A stretch of DNA of 64,000 bases from Diploptera punctata (taxonomy: Eukaryota; Arthropoda; Insecta; Blattodea; Blaberidae). The position numbers and the translations under genes are program-made. This document shows, one piece after another, positions 10,106 to 20,480 of the stretch. Each line of letters starts with the position of its first letter. The first letter of the stretch is position 1. The stretch lies in the NCBI GenBank assembly GCA_030220185.1, contig JASPKZ010008351.1:248001-312000 (forward strand), in the 5' to 3' direction. A model generated the notes under the pieces. The model made no database searches. It saw only the letters and a program-made list of their open reading frames with translations, and was not told the origin of the DNA.

Positions 10106-10795
10106 CATCACTAGGGACCGGATTATATGCATTTGCATGCTGCATATGCAGTTGCATATTTAGACCTATTTCACCTGTTATTGCATATTTGAACTAAAAA
10201 TTAGTGATAACTCATATTTTCGCACTATATTTACAATATTTTTTAAATCTGCGTTTTTTACAATGAACATTTCGAGGCCATCAAAGGTGTAGTAAACGAT
10301 TTCAATAGTGCAGAGGCTTTGGCAGTTTGTCAGTGCGAGGAAGCATTTAACGATTCCAGTACTTAAAAAAAAAAAGCTGTGTTTAGCACTCATTTTCCCC
10401 ATACACCTGCAACTATTAAAAAAGCTTGAAACTCAAGGTTTGGCGTTGATTGAATCTATTCAGTTAATGGATAAAATCCGACAACTGAACTCAGAAGTAT
10501 TACCGAGGAAACTTAAAGAAAATTTCGATAACATTTCGAACGATAACCCAGGCTTTGAACCTTTGTGTCAAATTAATAGTTATAAATGGGACGGGCGAGC
10601 TTTTGCCAGAAATAATTAGTGCCAAAATAGCACCCAAATTCAAATACTGCTCAATTACTTCAGTTGACGTAGAACGGTCCTTTTCTGTTAAAAAACATAT
10701 TTTGAGCGATCGAAGACACAACCTTACTACCGAACATTTGGAACAGTACCTGATTGTTTCTGTTTACAACAGTAGCAAAATGTAGAATATTTTAA
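10106..10795 (+). pseudogene. hAT-type transposon remnant with transposase C-terminus
   Basis: The end of the frame at 10,555-10,785 carries the hAT dimerisation signature: KYCSITSVDVERSFSVKKH, then ILSDRRHNLTTEHLEQYL. An upstream piece in another frame (10,308-10,619) reads LLKKLETQGLALIESIQLMD, which fits the region before it. At 10,106-10,190 the plus strand has ACTAGGGACCGGATT and several TGCATAT words. Similar TGCATAT-rich DNA surrounds the second hAT fragment at 49.0-50.0 kb and may be terminal or subterminal sequence. The DDE core and zinc finger are absent. The copy is internally deleted and frameshifted. Confidence 0.75.
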
Positions 10796-10965
10796 TTTGT
10801 GAACAATACTTTTGCCTGATACTGATTGATAACTTATCATTTATCAATGATAAATTATATTAATAAATAGATAATAAAATACCAATTATTATGTTTATTT
10901 AGAAATAAAATATCTAATAAAGTAATAATTATTTTTTATTATTTGGCATTATATATATTGATCGG

Positions 10966-11251
10966 GGGCACGCCGTAGCGTAGTGGTTAAGGCACTGAGC
11001 TACAAGTCGGAGGGTCGAGGGTTCAAGTCCCTTTGGGGGTCAGGATTTTTAAACTGACCCAAACCCTGTGGCGGCACTTTGGCCCTGGGGTCGACTCAGC
11101 CTCTAACGGATATGAGTACCAGACGCTTGTTCTGGGGTAAAGGCGGCCGTCACGCAGGGCTGACAAAATGCCGATTGTCTAGAAAAAGTGGGAGCCTTAA
11201 CCTCCCACTACCCCAAGGGCCTCCGGGCCTGTTGTGGGATCACTTTAAAAC
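10966..11251 (+). mobile_element. SINE-C, complete, 13-bp TSD (type description)
   Basis: The tRNA-like head is CACGCCGTAGCGTAGTGGTT (box A) with box B GGTTCAAGTCC. The body has CTGACCCAAACCC, GGGGTCGACTCAGCCTCTAAC, GAGTACCAGACGCTTGTTCT, AAAGGCGGCCGTCACGCAG, GCCGATTGTCTAGAAAAAG and a GGGATCACTTTA end. A perfect 13-bp duplication, ATATATTGATCGG, lies at 10,953-10,965 and 11,252-11,264. The right copy overlaps the first bases of the neighbouring SINE-B, so SINE-C inserted after SINE-B. Confidence 0.93.
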
Positions 11252-11260
11252 ATATATTGA

Positions 11261-11634
11261 TCGGTCGCGGTGGACTAGTGGTTATGCTCCTTGCCTCTGG
11301 TCCCGAGGGTCGCGGGTTCAAACCCGGCCGGGGTCGATGGATTTTTTTTAGGATGAAAAAATCCAAGGAGTAAGTCCTCCGAGAGGGACTTTAAGCCGTG
11401 GGTCTCGAGTCTGAAAATTTTCAGGTTCGTAAAAGATCCTTAAGCCTGAATGAAGAGGCCTCTAAGCAAAATTTACCGAATTTTCCCGTCCTAGTACTAC
11501 ATTGGTTTCCTAAATGTCAGTATGAGGCGGAACGCTGACCACGCACCACTCAAAAAGGACATCTATACGAAAACAAGTGTAACTAAATTAGTATGGTTCA
11601 AAAGGGAAACATGGGCTTACAAGATACAAGAAGA

Positions 11635-11666
<32 letters not shown>
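11261..11666 (+). mobile_element. SINE-B ending in an (AT)n tract
   Basis: The head is complete (TCGGTCGCGGTGGACTAGTG, box B GGGTTCAAACCC near 11,317), with the body as in the family and an incomplete end that passes into (AT)n at about 11,636-11,672. ATATATTGA at 11,252-11,260 and 11,667-11,675 is a likely target duplication, although its right copy lies in low-complexity DNA. The 98-codon open frame across it is not a gene. Confidence 0.85.
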
Positions 11667-11674
<8 letters not shown>

Positions 11675-11675
11675 A

Positions 11676-12253
11676 CACTTTTCATGAATATTTTAAGCAT
11701 TTTTCATGCATATTTCGAGCTTGTTATTTTGCATACAAGCCGGTCAGTCATGAGAAAAATTTCTACGTTTGACAACTCGAAACTAGGTACATACAGGTTC
11801 ACTAAATACCTTGCTTAAAGTTACAGGATTCTGAATATTTAAAGTTCAACTGGTTTCATCATCGTAAATATTTTTGTGAATTTAATTTTAAATTTCCGGA
11901 ACTCAAAATTACGGGAAATGTCTAAACAATGCCATTTTTTTGCTAAATTTACGAACATTTTTACTATATTTTCTGACCTGAATGGAGAGCGCTTGATTTT
12001 ATGCGAAAAAAGTTATATCCTTAAAAAAAAAGTTGGTTACTAAAAATTTCGAGAAAAGTGTTGCAAGTAACATGTCAGATGCTTCATTCGGGCGTGATAT
12101 TAACCGAAGGTGTTTGCAAAATACTGATTTCTTTCTCTCTTTCTTAATTTCGTAAACTTTCGTAGAGCAAATTGACTTGTTAAATTCTCAAAGAATATTA
12201 CCGAAATTCTTCACATTACCATTCGCCTGATGATAAATTAAGTTATTTGGAAA

Positions 12254-12257
<4 letters not shown>
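11676..12257. other. No gene recognised
   Basis: AT-rich DNA. It has a few GCATATTT words like those around the hAT fragments but nothing assignable. Confidence 0.35.

Positions 12258-12301
<44 letters not shown>
12258..12301. repeat. (TA)n microsatellite after an A-run
   Basis: Eleven or so A are followed by about 20 TA units, which could be the tail of an old retroposed sequence on the plus strand. No body is recognisable upstream. Confidence 0.9.
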
Positions 12302-12303
<2 letters not shown>

Positions 12304-12336
12304 GACCTAAAAATACATAAAGAAATATGTATATTA

Positions 12337-12486
12337 TACTATTAAACATAATATTCAGGAGTACTGCTGAATTGCAAATGATGGACATACTGCTCTGATG
12401 GCTGACACTTTTAAAATCCCAAATCTACAAATTAAATGGAAAATTGGCAGATCTATGCTTAGGAATCAACACAGTCTCCTATGAAG
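12337..12486 (+). repeat. 150-bp direct repeat, copy 1
   Basis: It begins TACTATTAAACATAATATTC and ends near TCCTATGAAGAAG. A second copy with about 88% identity lies at 13,346-13,497 in the same orientation, offset 1,009 bp. Origin unknown. The spacer between the copies is AT-rich. Confidence 0.85.
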
Positions 12487-13345
12487 AAGTAATTGCTTTG
12501 TCCCACGTTCTGGTGGCATTTTGATGTAGTAATTCTCTTCATGCCCGATGTTGTAGTAACATTTTGAAGAAGGATTTATGTCCCAAAAAAAATTACTGGT
12601 TCAGGTTGGGTTTTATTTTCGGTAGAGTCGGATTCTCTTCTCAAGGTCGGAAGTTGGTACACTGGATAGGAAAACACTTTAAAATCACTGAAAACTGTTC
12701 CTTGTAGAAATAATTACAAATTTATTCACTTTGTAGATTCCCAGCAGGTTAAGTAATGTAAGTGGTATTATTCTTCACTATCAATTAAAATAAATTATTT
12801 TCTTTTCTGGAATCAATTATTCTTGTATTAAATATTATATTTTATCTTGAGAACTCTTCTTGCTTCTATCTTTGTGGAAAGTTATATGCAGAATGATTAG
12901 CGTAATTCTTTTTACAATTTTAAAGAACATTATTACATCACATGATGGTAATTTTAAATTTTATTGGATAATAGTCCATTAAATATCAGGTTTAAATTTG
13001 ATTTGTTAAACAAGAAAGTTAATTGTTTTAACATCCAATCAGAGTTTAGTTTACTTTTATTTAAAAATACGAAGTTAAGTAGGTGTTCTTACTACAGTTA
13101 TAACAAAAAGCTTAATAATTTTGACAACAATGACTTAAAACAATTTTTAAAAGCATTCTTTACAAAGACTGTTATGTAATACAATTTCTTTAATTGTTAC
13201 TGAGACATTTTTTATTCAACAATAACCAACAATGAATTATTTAGATGATTTTATTTATTTAAGTTATATTTAAATATTAAAATAATTAAAAATACAAAAT
13301 AATTAAGTTAAACTTTCATATTTATTATATTAAAATCCTGTTATA
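12487..13345. other. Spacer between direct repeats
   Basis: AT-rich DNA between the two 150-bp repeats. A 71-codon open frame at 12,964-13,179 has no recognisable motif. Confidence 0.35.
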
Positions 13346-13497
13346 TACTATTAAACATAATATTCAGGAGTACTGCTGAATTGCAATTGATGGACTTACT
13401 GCTGATGGCTGACACTTTTAAAATCCCAAATCTACAAATGAGATGGGAAATCTGGCAGACCTATGCTTAGAAATCAACACGGCCTCCTATAGTGAAG
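13346..13497 (+). repeat. 150-bp direct repeat, copy 2
   Basis: Matches 12,337-12,486, including CATAATATTCAGGAGTACTG and GGCTGACACTTTTAAAATCC. It could be an LTR-like pair, but there is no TG...CA boundary, primer site or coding content between the copies. Confidence 0.85.
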
Positions 13498-13914
13498 ACA
13501 TTTAAAATAAGTGGACCACAACGACCACTCAAAGTGAAACAATATGGATGTACCGCTTCTGCGTGGAGTCCTTGACTTGGACACCTAAGGTTCAATACTC
13601 TTGTCTATAATGGAAATCACAGTTACAGAGAAGTAAAACGCGGTCTATTACCAGAAAGAATTATTGAATGCGCTGCAAACGAAAACGAGATGGAGGATTA
13701 CAACAGAGAGCTTGTATAACAAATCATTCAAGTTTATCAATCTCGTTGCTTGTCAGTTTTAAGAAATTAATAACCGGAACCTTAAACTTCCGATTGAAGA
13801 TATGATGAAAGTATTCTGGTTTGAAGTTGTAAACTAGTTCAAATTTATATGCTGTAGTAGTAGTACTAATAAAATTCATTGTTAAAACCGCCGAGGTGGA
13901 GACTCATAAAATGA
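13498..13914. other. No gene recognised
   Basis: The GC content is slightly higher than around it, but all frames are broken and I see no known motif. Confidence 0.3.
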
Positions 13915-14112
13915 AATAAGTTAAAATACCTTCTTAGGTAAAATCCGCCGTCCTCAACTTTTAAAATATGTGATCCTTATGCCTGTAGGCCTTTCAGGAC
14001 ATCCGTCCCATCTTCAGCAGTTCATTCTTCGCTACAGGATCCAGGTTGATGTTTGATGCTGCTGGTCCTAATGTGGCTTTGTCGTGACAAAATAAAGCTA
14101 TTATTATTATTA
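13915..14112 (-). pseudogene. Penelope-like element 3' end
   Basis: The minus strand reads a short C-terminal stretch ending NELLKMGRMS-stop. The DNA then carries GCTGAAGATGGGACGG and ATGTCCTGAAAGGCCTACAG, giving CTGAAGA, a small hairpin (GGGAC/GTCCT) and GAAA, followed about 40 nt later by AGTTGAGGACGGCGG. The same succession occurs in the PLE ends at 36.6, 42.1 and 43.5 kb, which supports the PLE call. The adjacent SINE-A truncates it on the right. Confidence 0.6.
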
Positions 14113-14117
14113 TTTTT

Positions 14118-14392
14118 ACGTTGCCCCGATATGATGGATGATGATGCTGATAGTGGTGCGCCAGGAGAGTCCTTAATCCTAAGCTTAATCTAAGATGAAT
14201 ATGAATGATGATGATTGCGATGGTCATATGATTTATTTGGGCCTCCTTAAAGTTTTCCTGACATTTGCCTTACAGGTGAGAAAAAACCCCGATAAAAACC
14301 TCACCCAGAAAAACTGCCCCGACGGGGGGCGAACCCGGGCCCGCTGCGTGACAAGACAGCACGCTACCTCGAGACCACAGCGGTGGACATAA
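14118..14392 (-). mobile_element. SINE-A1, 3'-truncated
   Basis: The head is complete on the right (ACCTCGAGACCACAGCGGTGG on the plus strand; box B as GGGTTCGCCCC). The 3' module is cut short at CGTTGCCCCGATATGATG. It sits between a PLE 3' end and family G, whose left part it replaces. Confidence 0.85.
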
Positions 14393-14394
14393 AC

Positions 14395-14924
14395 GGCGAT
14401 GTTTGAAAACAAATTAGAAACGTTTGTTTCACTTTTTTATCACTGCAACCAGATGTTATAATTTATTGCCAAAGGATCGCAATAATGTAAGAATGTACCC
14501 TAGTGGAGAAAGAATGAAACACATCAAAGTGTATATTAATTAATTTCTGATGTCCTATGATGTAAATATGTCAATTATATTTTTCTGAAACGTAATTACC
14601 TGTGAAATGATACGTTTAAGAAAGTGCAAACAGTGGTTTCTTTTCTTGGTGGTATAATCATTTGCTACAAATGTTTTTATATTATCTCCCGCAACCACGA
14701 TAAGTTTACATTCGTGCACTATATATACAATCTGGTAGCCACATGTCATCACTGCAAAATAAGGCTATAACCTATTGAGAATGTTAAAAAGAAGGAGCTT
14801 GGTTTTACAGTGATAAAATTAAATTGTAAAATCGAGGTGAAAACGACTGTGATTGGTTGTAAATAAAATATCATTGAAATGTGATTGGTCATTGACTCCC
14901 ATTTGGGGAATGAGTTAAATAGTC
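14395..14924 (+). repeat. Family G, left-truncated copy
   Basis: It starts at TAAACGGCGATGTTTGAAAA and runs through AAGTGCAAACAGTGGTTTC and GTGATTGGTCATTGACTCCC to GAGTTAAATAGTC. Its left third is missing, replaced by the SINE-A. See the copy at 32.85 kb for the full layout. Confidence 0.8.
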
Positions 14925-15542
14925 AATATAACAGAAGGCATTTTGCACCATTTCCTCGTTCTCACGCTCAGTTCTGTGTTTTGCTGTGACATTTCCCAAT
15001 TTACGTGTGAAAAGATTGGCTGAAGGTAATCGATGTTGTGTACTTCTCGTGGTAAAGCCCGTGAGCATCCGCTATTGCCGCTGGAAGCCAAGAAGAAAAA
15101 GGAATTTGAGCTCTTTTTGTTATGGCAGCCAAAACAACTAGCTAATTAATTCTATTTCCATTCTATTCTTTATACAATCCAAATAATAAACAAAATTTCA
15201 TCTACCATTATTGCAGTATGAAACACCGCTGAGCAGAATAATGTCGGTGTATCTAACATTCGCAAACACACAGTAACATCAGCCACAGCGTCACAAAGTG
15301 GAGCCTTGTTATTAATAAGTTCCTTACCTCCTCAAACAAAGCAAAAACGAAATACAAGGAGCATGTTCACAGCTCTTGAACTTACTCTCAGCCACTACAT
15401 GCAAAGGTACAGGAGAAACTAGATAGACCACACAAATTACTCCACTGTATAGAGGAATATCTAATTCAACATAAAACGGCGTAAAGGGACATTCTAATAT
15501 TGTGATAGTATGTCATTTGACAAAGCTTATGTACTGTATGTC
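14925..15542. other. No gene recognised
   Basis: Unassigned DNA with no repeat recurring in the window and no open frame of note. Confidence 0.35.
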
Positions 15543-15788
15543 CACCGCTGTGATCTCGAGGTAGCGTGCTGCCTTGTCACGCAGCGGGCCCGGGTTCGCT
15601 CCCCGGTCGGGGCAGTTTTTCTGGGTGAGATTTTTATCGGTTTTTTTCTCACCTGTAAGAAAATTTCAGGAAAACTTTAGGTCCAAACCGTCCCCGAAAT
15701 CATATGGCCATCATCATCCTTCACCGGTGTGGAAAGCAACGGGAAGCTACCACACCTACAATTCCCTAGTAAAACTGCAAAGGTGATA
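15543..15788 (+). mobile_element. SINE-A2, 3'-truncated
   Basis: Head with box B-like GGGTTCGCTCCC, body and the start of the A2 3' module (CCACACCTACAATTCCC). It ends at AAACTGCAAAGG, about 70 bp short of the A2 end. Confidence 0.85.
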
Positions 15789-15882
15789 AGCCAGATGAAA
15801 AAAGTATCTTGGTCGAAAGAGTGACGATCTTTCCCCGTAAAAATACAACAGTAAATAAATGCGGACATGGGTTCCACTGGGG

Positions 15883-15988
15883 TAAAATCTTCCGGAAAAC
15901 GTTAGCTCGGATAGGGATGTATGGAGAGTTTATGTCCGCGCGGCCATGAACCTACGTTTCGATATTGCCAATGAGTTCGTTAGTTAAT
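15883..15988 (+). mobile_element. LINE group 2 extreme 3' fragment
   Basis: The last 100 bp of the family (TCGGATAGGGATGTATGGAG, GTCCGCGCGGCCATGAACC) end with a decayed GAGTTCGTTAGTTAA tail. Confidence 0.75.
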
Positions 15989-16221
15989 CCTTCTAATATA
16001 TCGACTGGATCCGCGAATAAAGAACATTTTAGCTCCGAATACAGGAACTGTCACAATTTTTTAACACGCGAATAAGGAGCTTTTACTGTATAACCTGGGT
16101 TGCAGCCTACTTTCTTCGACGTTCATCCTTGCATACCTTGCATAGAAGTAAGGGGGTTCACACTGCGTCTATTTACCTAATGCAAGGACGTGACTAATGT
16201 GTGATTCAGAATTCTTCTACC

Positions 16222-16497
16222 TTAATAGTGAGTGGAGAACTTATTTTTAACGACTCACCTCATATAATTTCAAATTTCTTTGATACCGACGGTTTCAGAC
16301 AATATCTTGTCCCTCTTCAGTTATGGCTTCCACTGATGAAATTCTATGGTTGTTGATTTCTCTAAGGACACCACCTCTTGTGCTGCCATATTTGGTTGGG
16401 ATTATAAAATTTGTAATTACATTTTTATCCATCGGAATATCGAAGTTCATAGATCGATATTTATTCTTCTGAATGAATATATTTTCCCAAATTGTCA
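16222..16497 (-). pseudogene. Penelope-like C-terminus and 3' end, left arm of a palindrome
   Basis: The minus strand reads LDKPLELTIWENIFIQKNKY, RSMNFDIPMDKN, IIPTKYGSTRGGVLREINNH and EEGQDIV-stop. This matches the PLE C-terminus just after the GIY-YIG nuclease (compare LTIWEKNLYSEEQKQ in the frame at 25.8 kb). The stop overlaps CTGAAGAGGGACAAG...GTCTGAAACC, a hairpin plus GAAA. The copy is the inverted twin of 16,530-16,804, with a 32-bp spacer. Head-to-head copies are a known arrangement for PLE insertions. Confidence 0.75.
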
Positions 16498-16529
16498 ATT
16501 CCAACGGTTTATCCAATTGTTTCAAAAGT

Positions 16530-16804
16530 TGACAATTTGGGAAAAGATATTCATTCAGAAGAATAAATATCGATCTATGAATTTCGATATTCCGGTGGAT
16601 AAAAATTTAATTACAAAGTTTAAAATCCCAACCAAAGATGGCAGCACAAGAGGTGGTGTCCTTAGAGAAATCAACAACCATAGAATTTCATCAGTGGAAG
16701 CCATGACTGAAGAGGGACAAGATATTGTCTGAAACCGTCGGTATCAAAGACTTTGAAATTATATGAGGTGAGTCGTTAAAAATAAGTTCTCCACTCACTA
16801 TTAA
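16530..16804 (+). pseudogene. Penelope-like C-terminus and 3' end, right arm of a palindrome
   Basis: The plus strand reads KLTIWEKIFIQKNKY, RSMNFDIPVDKNLITKF, IPTKDGSTRGGVLREINNHR and EAMTEEGQDIV-stop. It is the mirror of the left arm with scattered substitutions, several of them in the coding part. Around the stop, ACTGAAGAGGGACAAGATAT and TGTCTGAAACCGTCGGTATC allow a GGACAA/TTGTCT stem followed by GAAA and a three-pair ACC/GGT mini-stem. This is the most hammerhead-like tail in the window. Confidence 0.75.
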
Positions 16805-17350
16805 TGATATAACCTCATAATGTTTACTTCCCAATATCAATTTAAATATTATTCTACCTGCTTATAAGTTTGTTACTCCCACAGAGATGTGTATTCTATA
16901 ACAGGAGGGAGAATAAAAAAAAAAACTCTTGAATGAGAATGGCATGAGCCTCGGTCGGTCAAACAAACCATAAGTGATAATAAACCGCAGAAAATGGTTT
17001 GAAGTAATGTACTAGTGGAAAAGCATCTGGTAATGAACAGTTAATTTGACTCATCAATCGGTATTATTGTAGAGAGTACATAATACTGCTCTTATACCCT
17101 AGAGAGTTGGAAATATATTGCTTGTTTCTACGATATCGTTGTAAGTGCTGAGTAGCAGGAAAATAAACTGACAATCTTTTAAGCCAAAATAACTTCCATT
17201 CACAAATAAATTCTGTTTACGTATGCCTAAAATTAAACACCATATTTTCATAATACGAATAGAATATAATGTTAATCAGTTTTTTACTTATTCTAATATA
17301 TTGCATTAATCCTTTTGAAGCAATCACTAATACATCAAAGGGTGACATGA
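16805..17350. other. No feature recognised
   Basis: AT-rich DNA without open frames or recurring repeats. Confidence 0.4.
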
Positions 17351-17360
17351 GTGTATATAT

Positions 17361-17739
17361 GCCTATATTTGTTCAATGCCACCGCGTTCTCATTTCGACA
17401 TTCTGGTATTCTTCCTGGCATGGCGTTATTGTAACCCACTTTTGAGGTTGGGGCGGAGTTACGCTGCCCGATGATATACGATAGGTGATGATGATGGTAA
17501 TGATGCGCCAGGAGAGGCCTTAATTTTAAACTTAATGAATATGTTAGTGATGATAATGGTGGCCAGATGATGTTTGGGGACCGTTTGGGCATTAAAGTTT
17601 CCTAATATTTGTCTTATAGGTCAGGAAAAACTCCGAAAAAAATATCATCCAGGAAACTTGTCCCGACCGGAGATCGAACCCGGACCCACTGCGTGATAAA
17701 GCAGCACGCTATCTCGAGACCACAGCGGTGGACTAGTGT
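17361..17739 (-). mobile_element. SINE-A1, nearly full length
   Basis: All A1 modules are present, with box B as GGGTTCGATCTCC. A 10-bp GTGTATATAT at 17,351-17,360 and 17,740-17,749 may be the target duplication, but it is low-complexity. Confidence 0.88.
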
Positions 17740-17984
17740 GTGTATATATATATATAAAATTAAATTTTGACATTTAGCGATGAAAACCAAATATGACAAG
17801 AAAATAAATATTAACATCCAAATAAAAAAAGCGTTCCTGCTTTAAGGTAAAATAATCTCATTAAAAATGCTTTCTTATTATAGAAACCACAAGTGGACAC
17901 CGCGAGAGATGTCCTGTTGCTTTTATGATAGATAATTGCATATAAGGAAAGAAAAATTTATGTTTTCATTGGGAGCAAGAATGG

Positions 17985-18055
17985 CGAAGAGGTATCGAGG
18001 TAACATACGGAGTTAGAGGTTTCGGGATAAAATCCCGGTTCAGGCGTTAAATTTT
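17985..18055 (+). other. Possible decayed tRNA-like sequence
   Basis: The stretch GGCGAAGAGGTATCGAGGTA...GGGATAAAATCCCGGTTCAG has a GGGATAAAATCCC hairpin in the place of a T-arm and a box A-like start. It may be an old tRNA-derived SINE head. No body family is recognised. Confidence 0.25.
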
Positions 18056-18322
18056 CTTTTCTTGTCATATATTCGTCGTGGTGAATGCAGAAGGTTGTAT
18101 GTCATTTTTTAAAACTTTTCAGTATGCTAAAATATCCGATTATCTCTACAATATTAATAATATATTTCAGGTGAATATTAAAAATATATTATAATATTAT
18201 ATATTATTCCTGGATGACAGGACCATTTGCTGTATGTGCAAAGGTGAATGCTGATTACGATGATGCAATAAAACACAATTCTGATTTTTGATGGCATACG
18301 ACCTAATGCAGTCACCACGACG

Positions 18323-18324
<2 letters not shown>

Positions 18325-18393
<69 letters not shown>
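18325..18393. repeat. (AC)n microsatellite, about 34 units
   Basis: An uninterrupted AC run. The Cys-Val open frames on the other strand are artefacts. Confidence 0.97.
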
Positions 18394-18394
<1 letters not shown>

Positions 18395-18550
18395 CAGGAG
18401 CAATTACTTTAACTATTGATTATCCATGTCATGAAAAATAAAAAAAGATCCTAACTTTTTTTTTCCTAATTGCAGTCATTGACTAATTATTAAACTTTAC
18501 AATTTTGGACATTTGGCAAAGTTGATGGATGGAGAGAGGGCGTTTACTCT

Positions 18551-18706
18551 GGACTGACATACTATACCTGTACAATACAAATGCTCTGTTCCAATAGAGG
18601 ACCGAACAAGGTCACCTATTGTTTACGTAAAACCCTAAAAAAATACCAAACTTTCAATGTCATTTATAGAGCATCATGATCATGATACTATCAGATAGAG
18701 CGGAAC
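18551..18706 (+). repeat. Left arm of a 150-bp inverted repeat
   Basis: It runs from GGACTGACAT through ATGCTCTGTTCCAATAGAGG and CACCTATTGTTTACGTAAAA to AGAGCGGAAC. The inverse copy, about 88% identical with small indels, is at 21,962-22,108. No transposase-like frame lies between the arms. Family F begins directly inside this arm. Confidence 0.85.
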
Positions 18707-18707
18707 G

Positions 18708-19030
18708 TTATTTGAAACAATATAAAACAATAAATACGTACTTGCCGCCATTTTATCACTAAATTGGTCTCACGGCCTCCTGTTGTTTTAACTAATAAAC
18801 ATTGCTCACACTGTTAACGTTAGTGAATTGTTTATAATGAATGCAGATATTTCCAACAAAGATGTTATTTTACTATGATTTATTATTTTGAAAACACCAT
18901 CGCGCAAAAAATAATGTACAACGCACGTTTGTGAAGTGTTTGACAGAATCTCGGAAATTTAAAAACCTCGCTATCGCCCGGTTTTTAAACATTTTCCTCG
19001 ATTCTGTAAAAACCACTTCCCAACCTTGCA
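18708..19030 (+). repeat. Family F, copy 1
   Basis: It has TTATTTGAAACAATATAAAAC, CACGGCCTCCTGTTGTTTT, CACTGTTAACGTTAG, TTTCCAACAAAGATGTTA, ATAATGTACAACGCACGTTT and CTGTAAAAACCACTTCCCAA. The copies at 34.15-34.77 kb (split by SINE-B) and 35.04-35.40 kb align along the same length. Class unknown and no coding content. Confidence 0.8.
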
Positions 19031-19442
19031 TCTATTTCAGCAAGAAACTCGTGGTTAACGAATGAGATTTGTTGGTAGATATTTTAAGTGGTTAGATTTA
19101 CATGGCTCTATTTCGTTCCTTAAAACCCAACACATATCCACTGTCACGTTTCAAAGTAATCCTCGCATCCTATTTCCATCTCCTGTTTACATATCCCATT
19201 GATTCCTTTATTGTTCATTTTAATCTCTGCAGTAAACTTCTAGAATATCCCACATTGGTTTTATATAACTTCAAGTTTCTGATACCATTTAGATTAATTT
19301 ACTTCAGTTCTAGCCATCAGATCTTGTCCTCTATAGATTAATCTTCATTTTCCCAAACATGGTGTAGCCACTAAGACCTTTACCGAGGCTAATTGAACTA
19401 GTTACTCCATATTCTCCGTTGTCGAAGATTTCTTTGTCGAAT
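19031..19442. other. No gene recognised
   Basis: A 79-codon open frame at 19,102-19,341 is AT-driven and shows no motif. Confidence 0.35.
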
Positions 19443-20480
19443 CTAGTACCTATATCAAAATGCATGTTTGTTTGTTTGTACGTATTTTATGCGCTGCCAA
19501 TACCGTTTATCCGATTGTAATGTGGCTTTTTGCAAGATGTTCAGGATATTCCCGGAATGGACATAGGCTATAAGAGAGCTGTGATACTCAACTCCTATAC
19601 CCTTAAAATCAACCTTAGTAGCAAAACGTGAAAAGAGTCCCTTTTTGACGGTAAAATTACTTATGCTCCCTAAATCATAACAAATACACAAAATTAAAAA
19701 AGTAATCCCACTAGAAGCCTCAGGAGGCCCTTGGGGCAGTAGGAGGTTAAGGCTCCCACTATTTCTGGACAATCGGCACTTGATGTCAGCCGGGTTGTCA
19801 GCCCTGCGTGACGGCCGCCTTTACCCCCAGAACAAGCGTCTGGTACTCATTTCCGTTAGAGGCTGAGTCGACCCCAGGGCCATAGTGCCGCCAGAAGGTT
19901 ACACAAAAATAATGTACACAGAATCGAATATCTCAAAAGCGTCTACAAAAAAAAAAGAGTGCGATAGCATATATCTTTTACGGATAACTCACAATAGCCA
20001 TTTTTGTCTTTCATTGATGGGAAGGAGATCGCGATAAGTTGATTCTCGGACAAGCATAGCAGCGCACAAACGGGGTATTCTCAAAATAACGAATTTTGTC
20101 TTTCAGTCCATTTATGCCATCGGGATACATATTCCCGGGCAACGTCGGGTAATCAGCACGGGGCATTTAAAAATAATTACGATATGGCTTTACTTAGAGT
20201 GATTGGCTAGAATATTACATTTTGGAAGATGTATTTTATTTACTATTTGGATTGTATGAAGGGTAGTTTGAAAAGATAATTAATTAGTTTATTGGTTGTT
20301 TTAGCTGCAATAACGAAGAGAATAAATTTATAACTATTTTTCCTTTTACATATTCAACTAAACATAAAACACAATTTTCGTCTTTCAGCTAATTTATACC
20401 AAGAAGATGAGGATAAGTAGATTCTTGTGCAACGCCGGGTAATCAGCACATGGGTATCTAAAAATAATAACGATATAAAT
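19443..20480 (-). repeat. Family H, degraded repeat region interrupted by SINE-C
   Basis: The stretch near 19,465-19,600 (TGTTTGTTTGTACGT, CCGTTTATCCGATTGTAATG, GATATTCCCGGAATGGACAT) has the look of a widespread insect repeat. The related blocks at 20,093-20,165 and 20,378-20,455 (both with TTCGTCTTTCAG or TTTGTCTTTCAG, then GCAACGYCGGGTAATCAGCA) are two diverged copies of one unit. Superfamily not determined, and the orientation is a guess. Confidence 0.5.
19694..19899 (-). mobile_element. SINE-C, 5'-truncated, with 9-bp TSD
   Basis: The 3' two-thirds of SINE-C in inverse orientation (TGGACAATCGGCACTTGATG, AACAAGCGTCTGGTACTCAT, GGGGTCGACTCAG complement). The tRNA head is missing. TACACAAAA at 19,685-19,693 and 19,900-19,908 is the target duplication, so truncation happened at insertion. 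It interrupts family H. Confidence 0.85.

Noticed and set aside
12337..13497. LTR retrotransposon
   Set aside because: No TG...CA ends, primer-binding site, polypurine tract or gag/pol remnants.
16295..16732. Two separate genes on opposite strands
   Set aside because: The frames are mirror copies of one PLE C-terminus in a palindrome.
18178..18403. Frames encoding Cys-Val repeats
   Set aside because: Produced by the (AC)n microsatellite.
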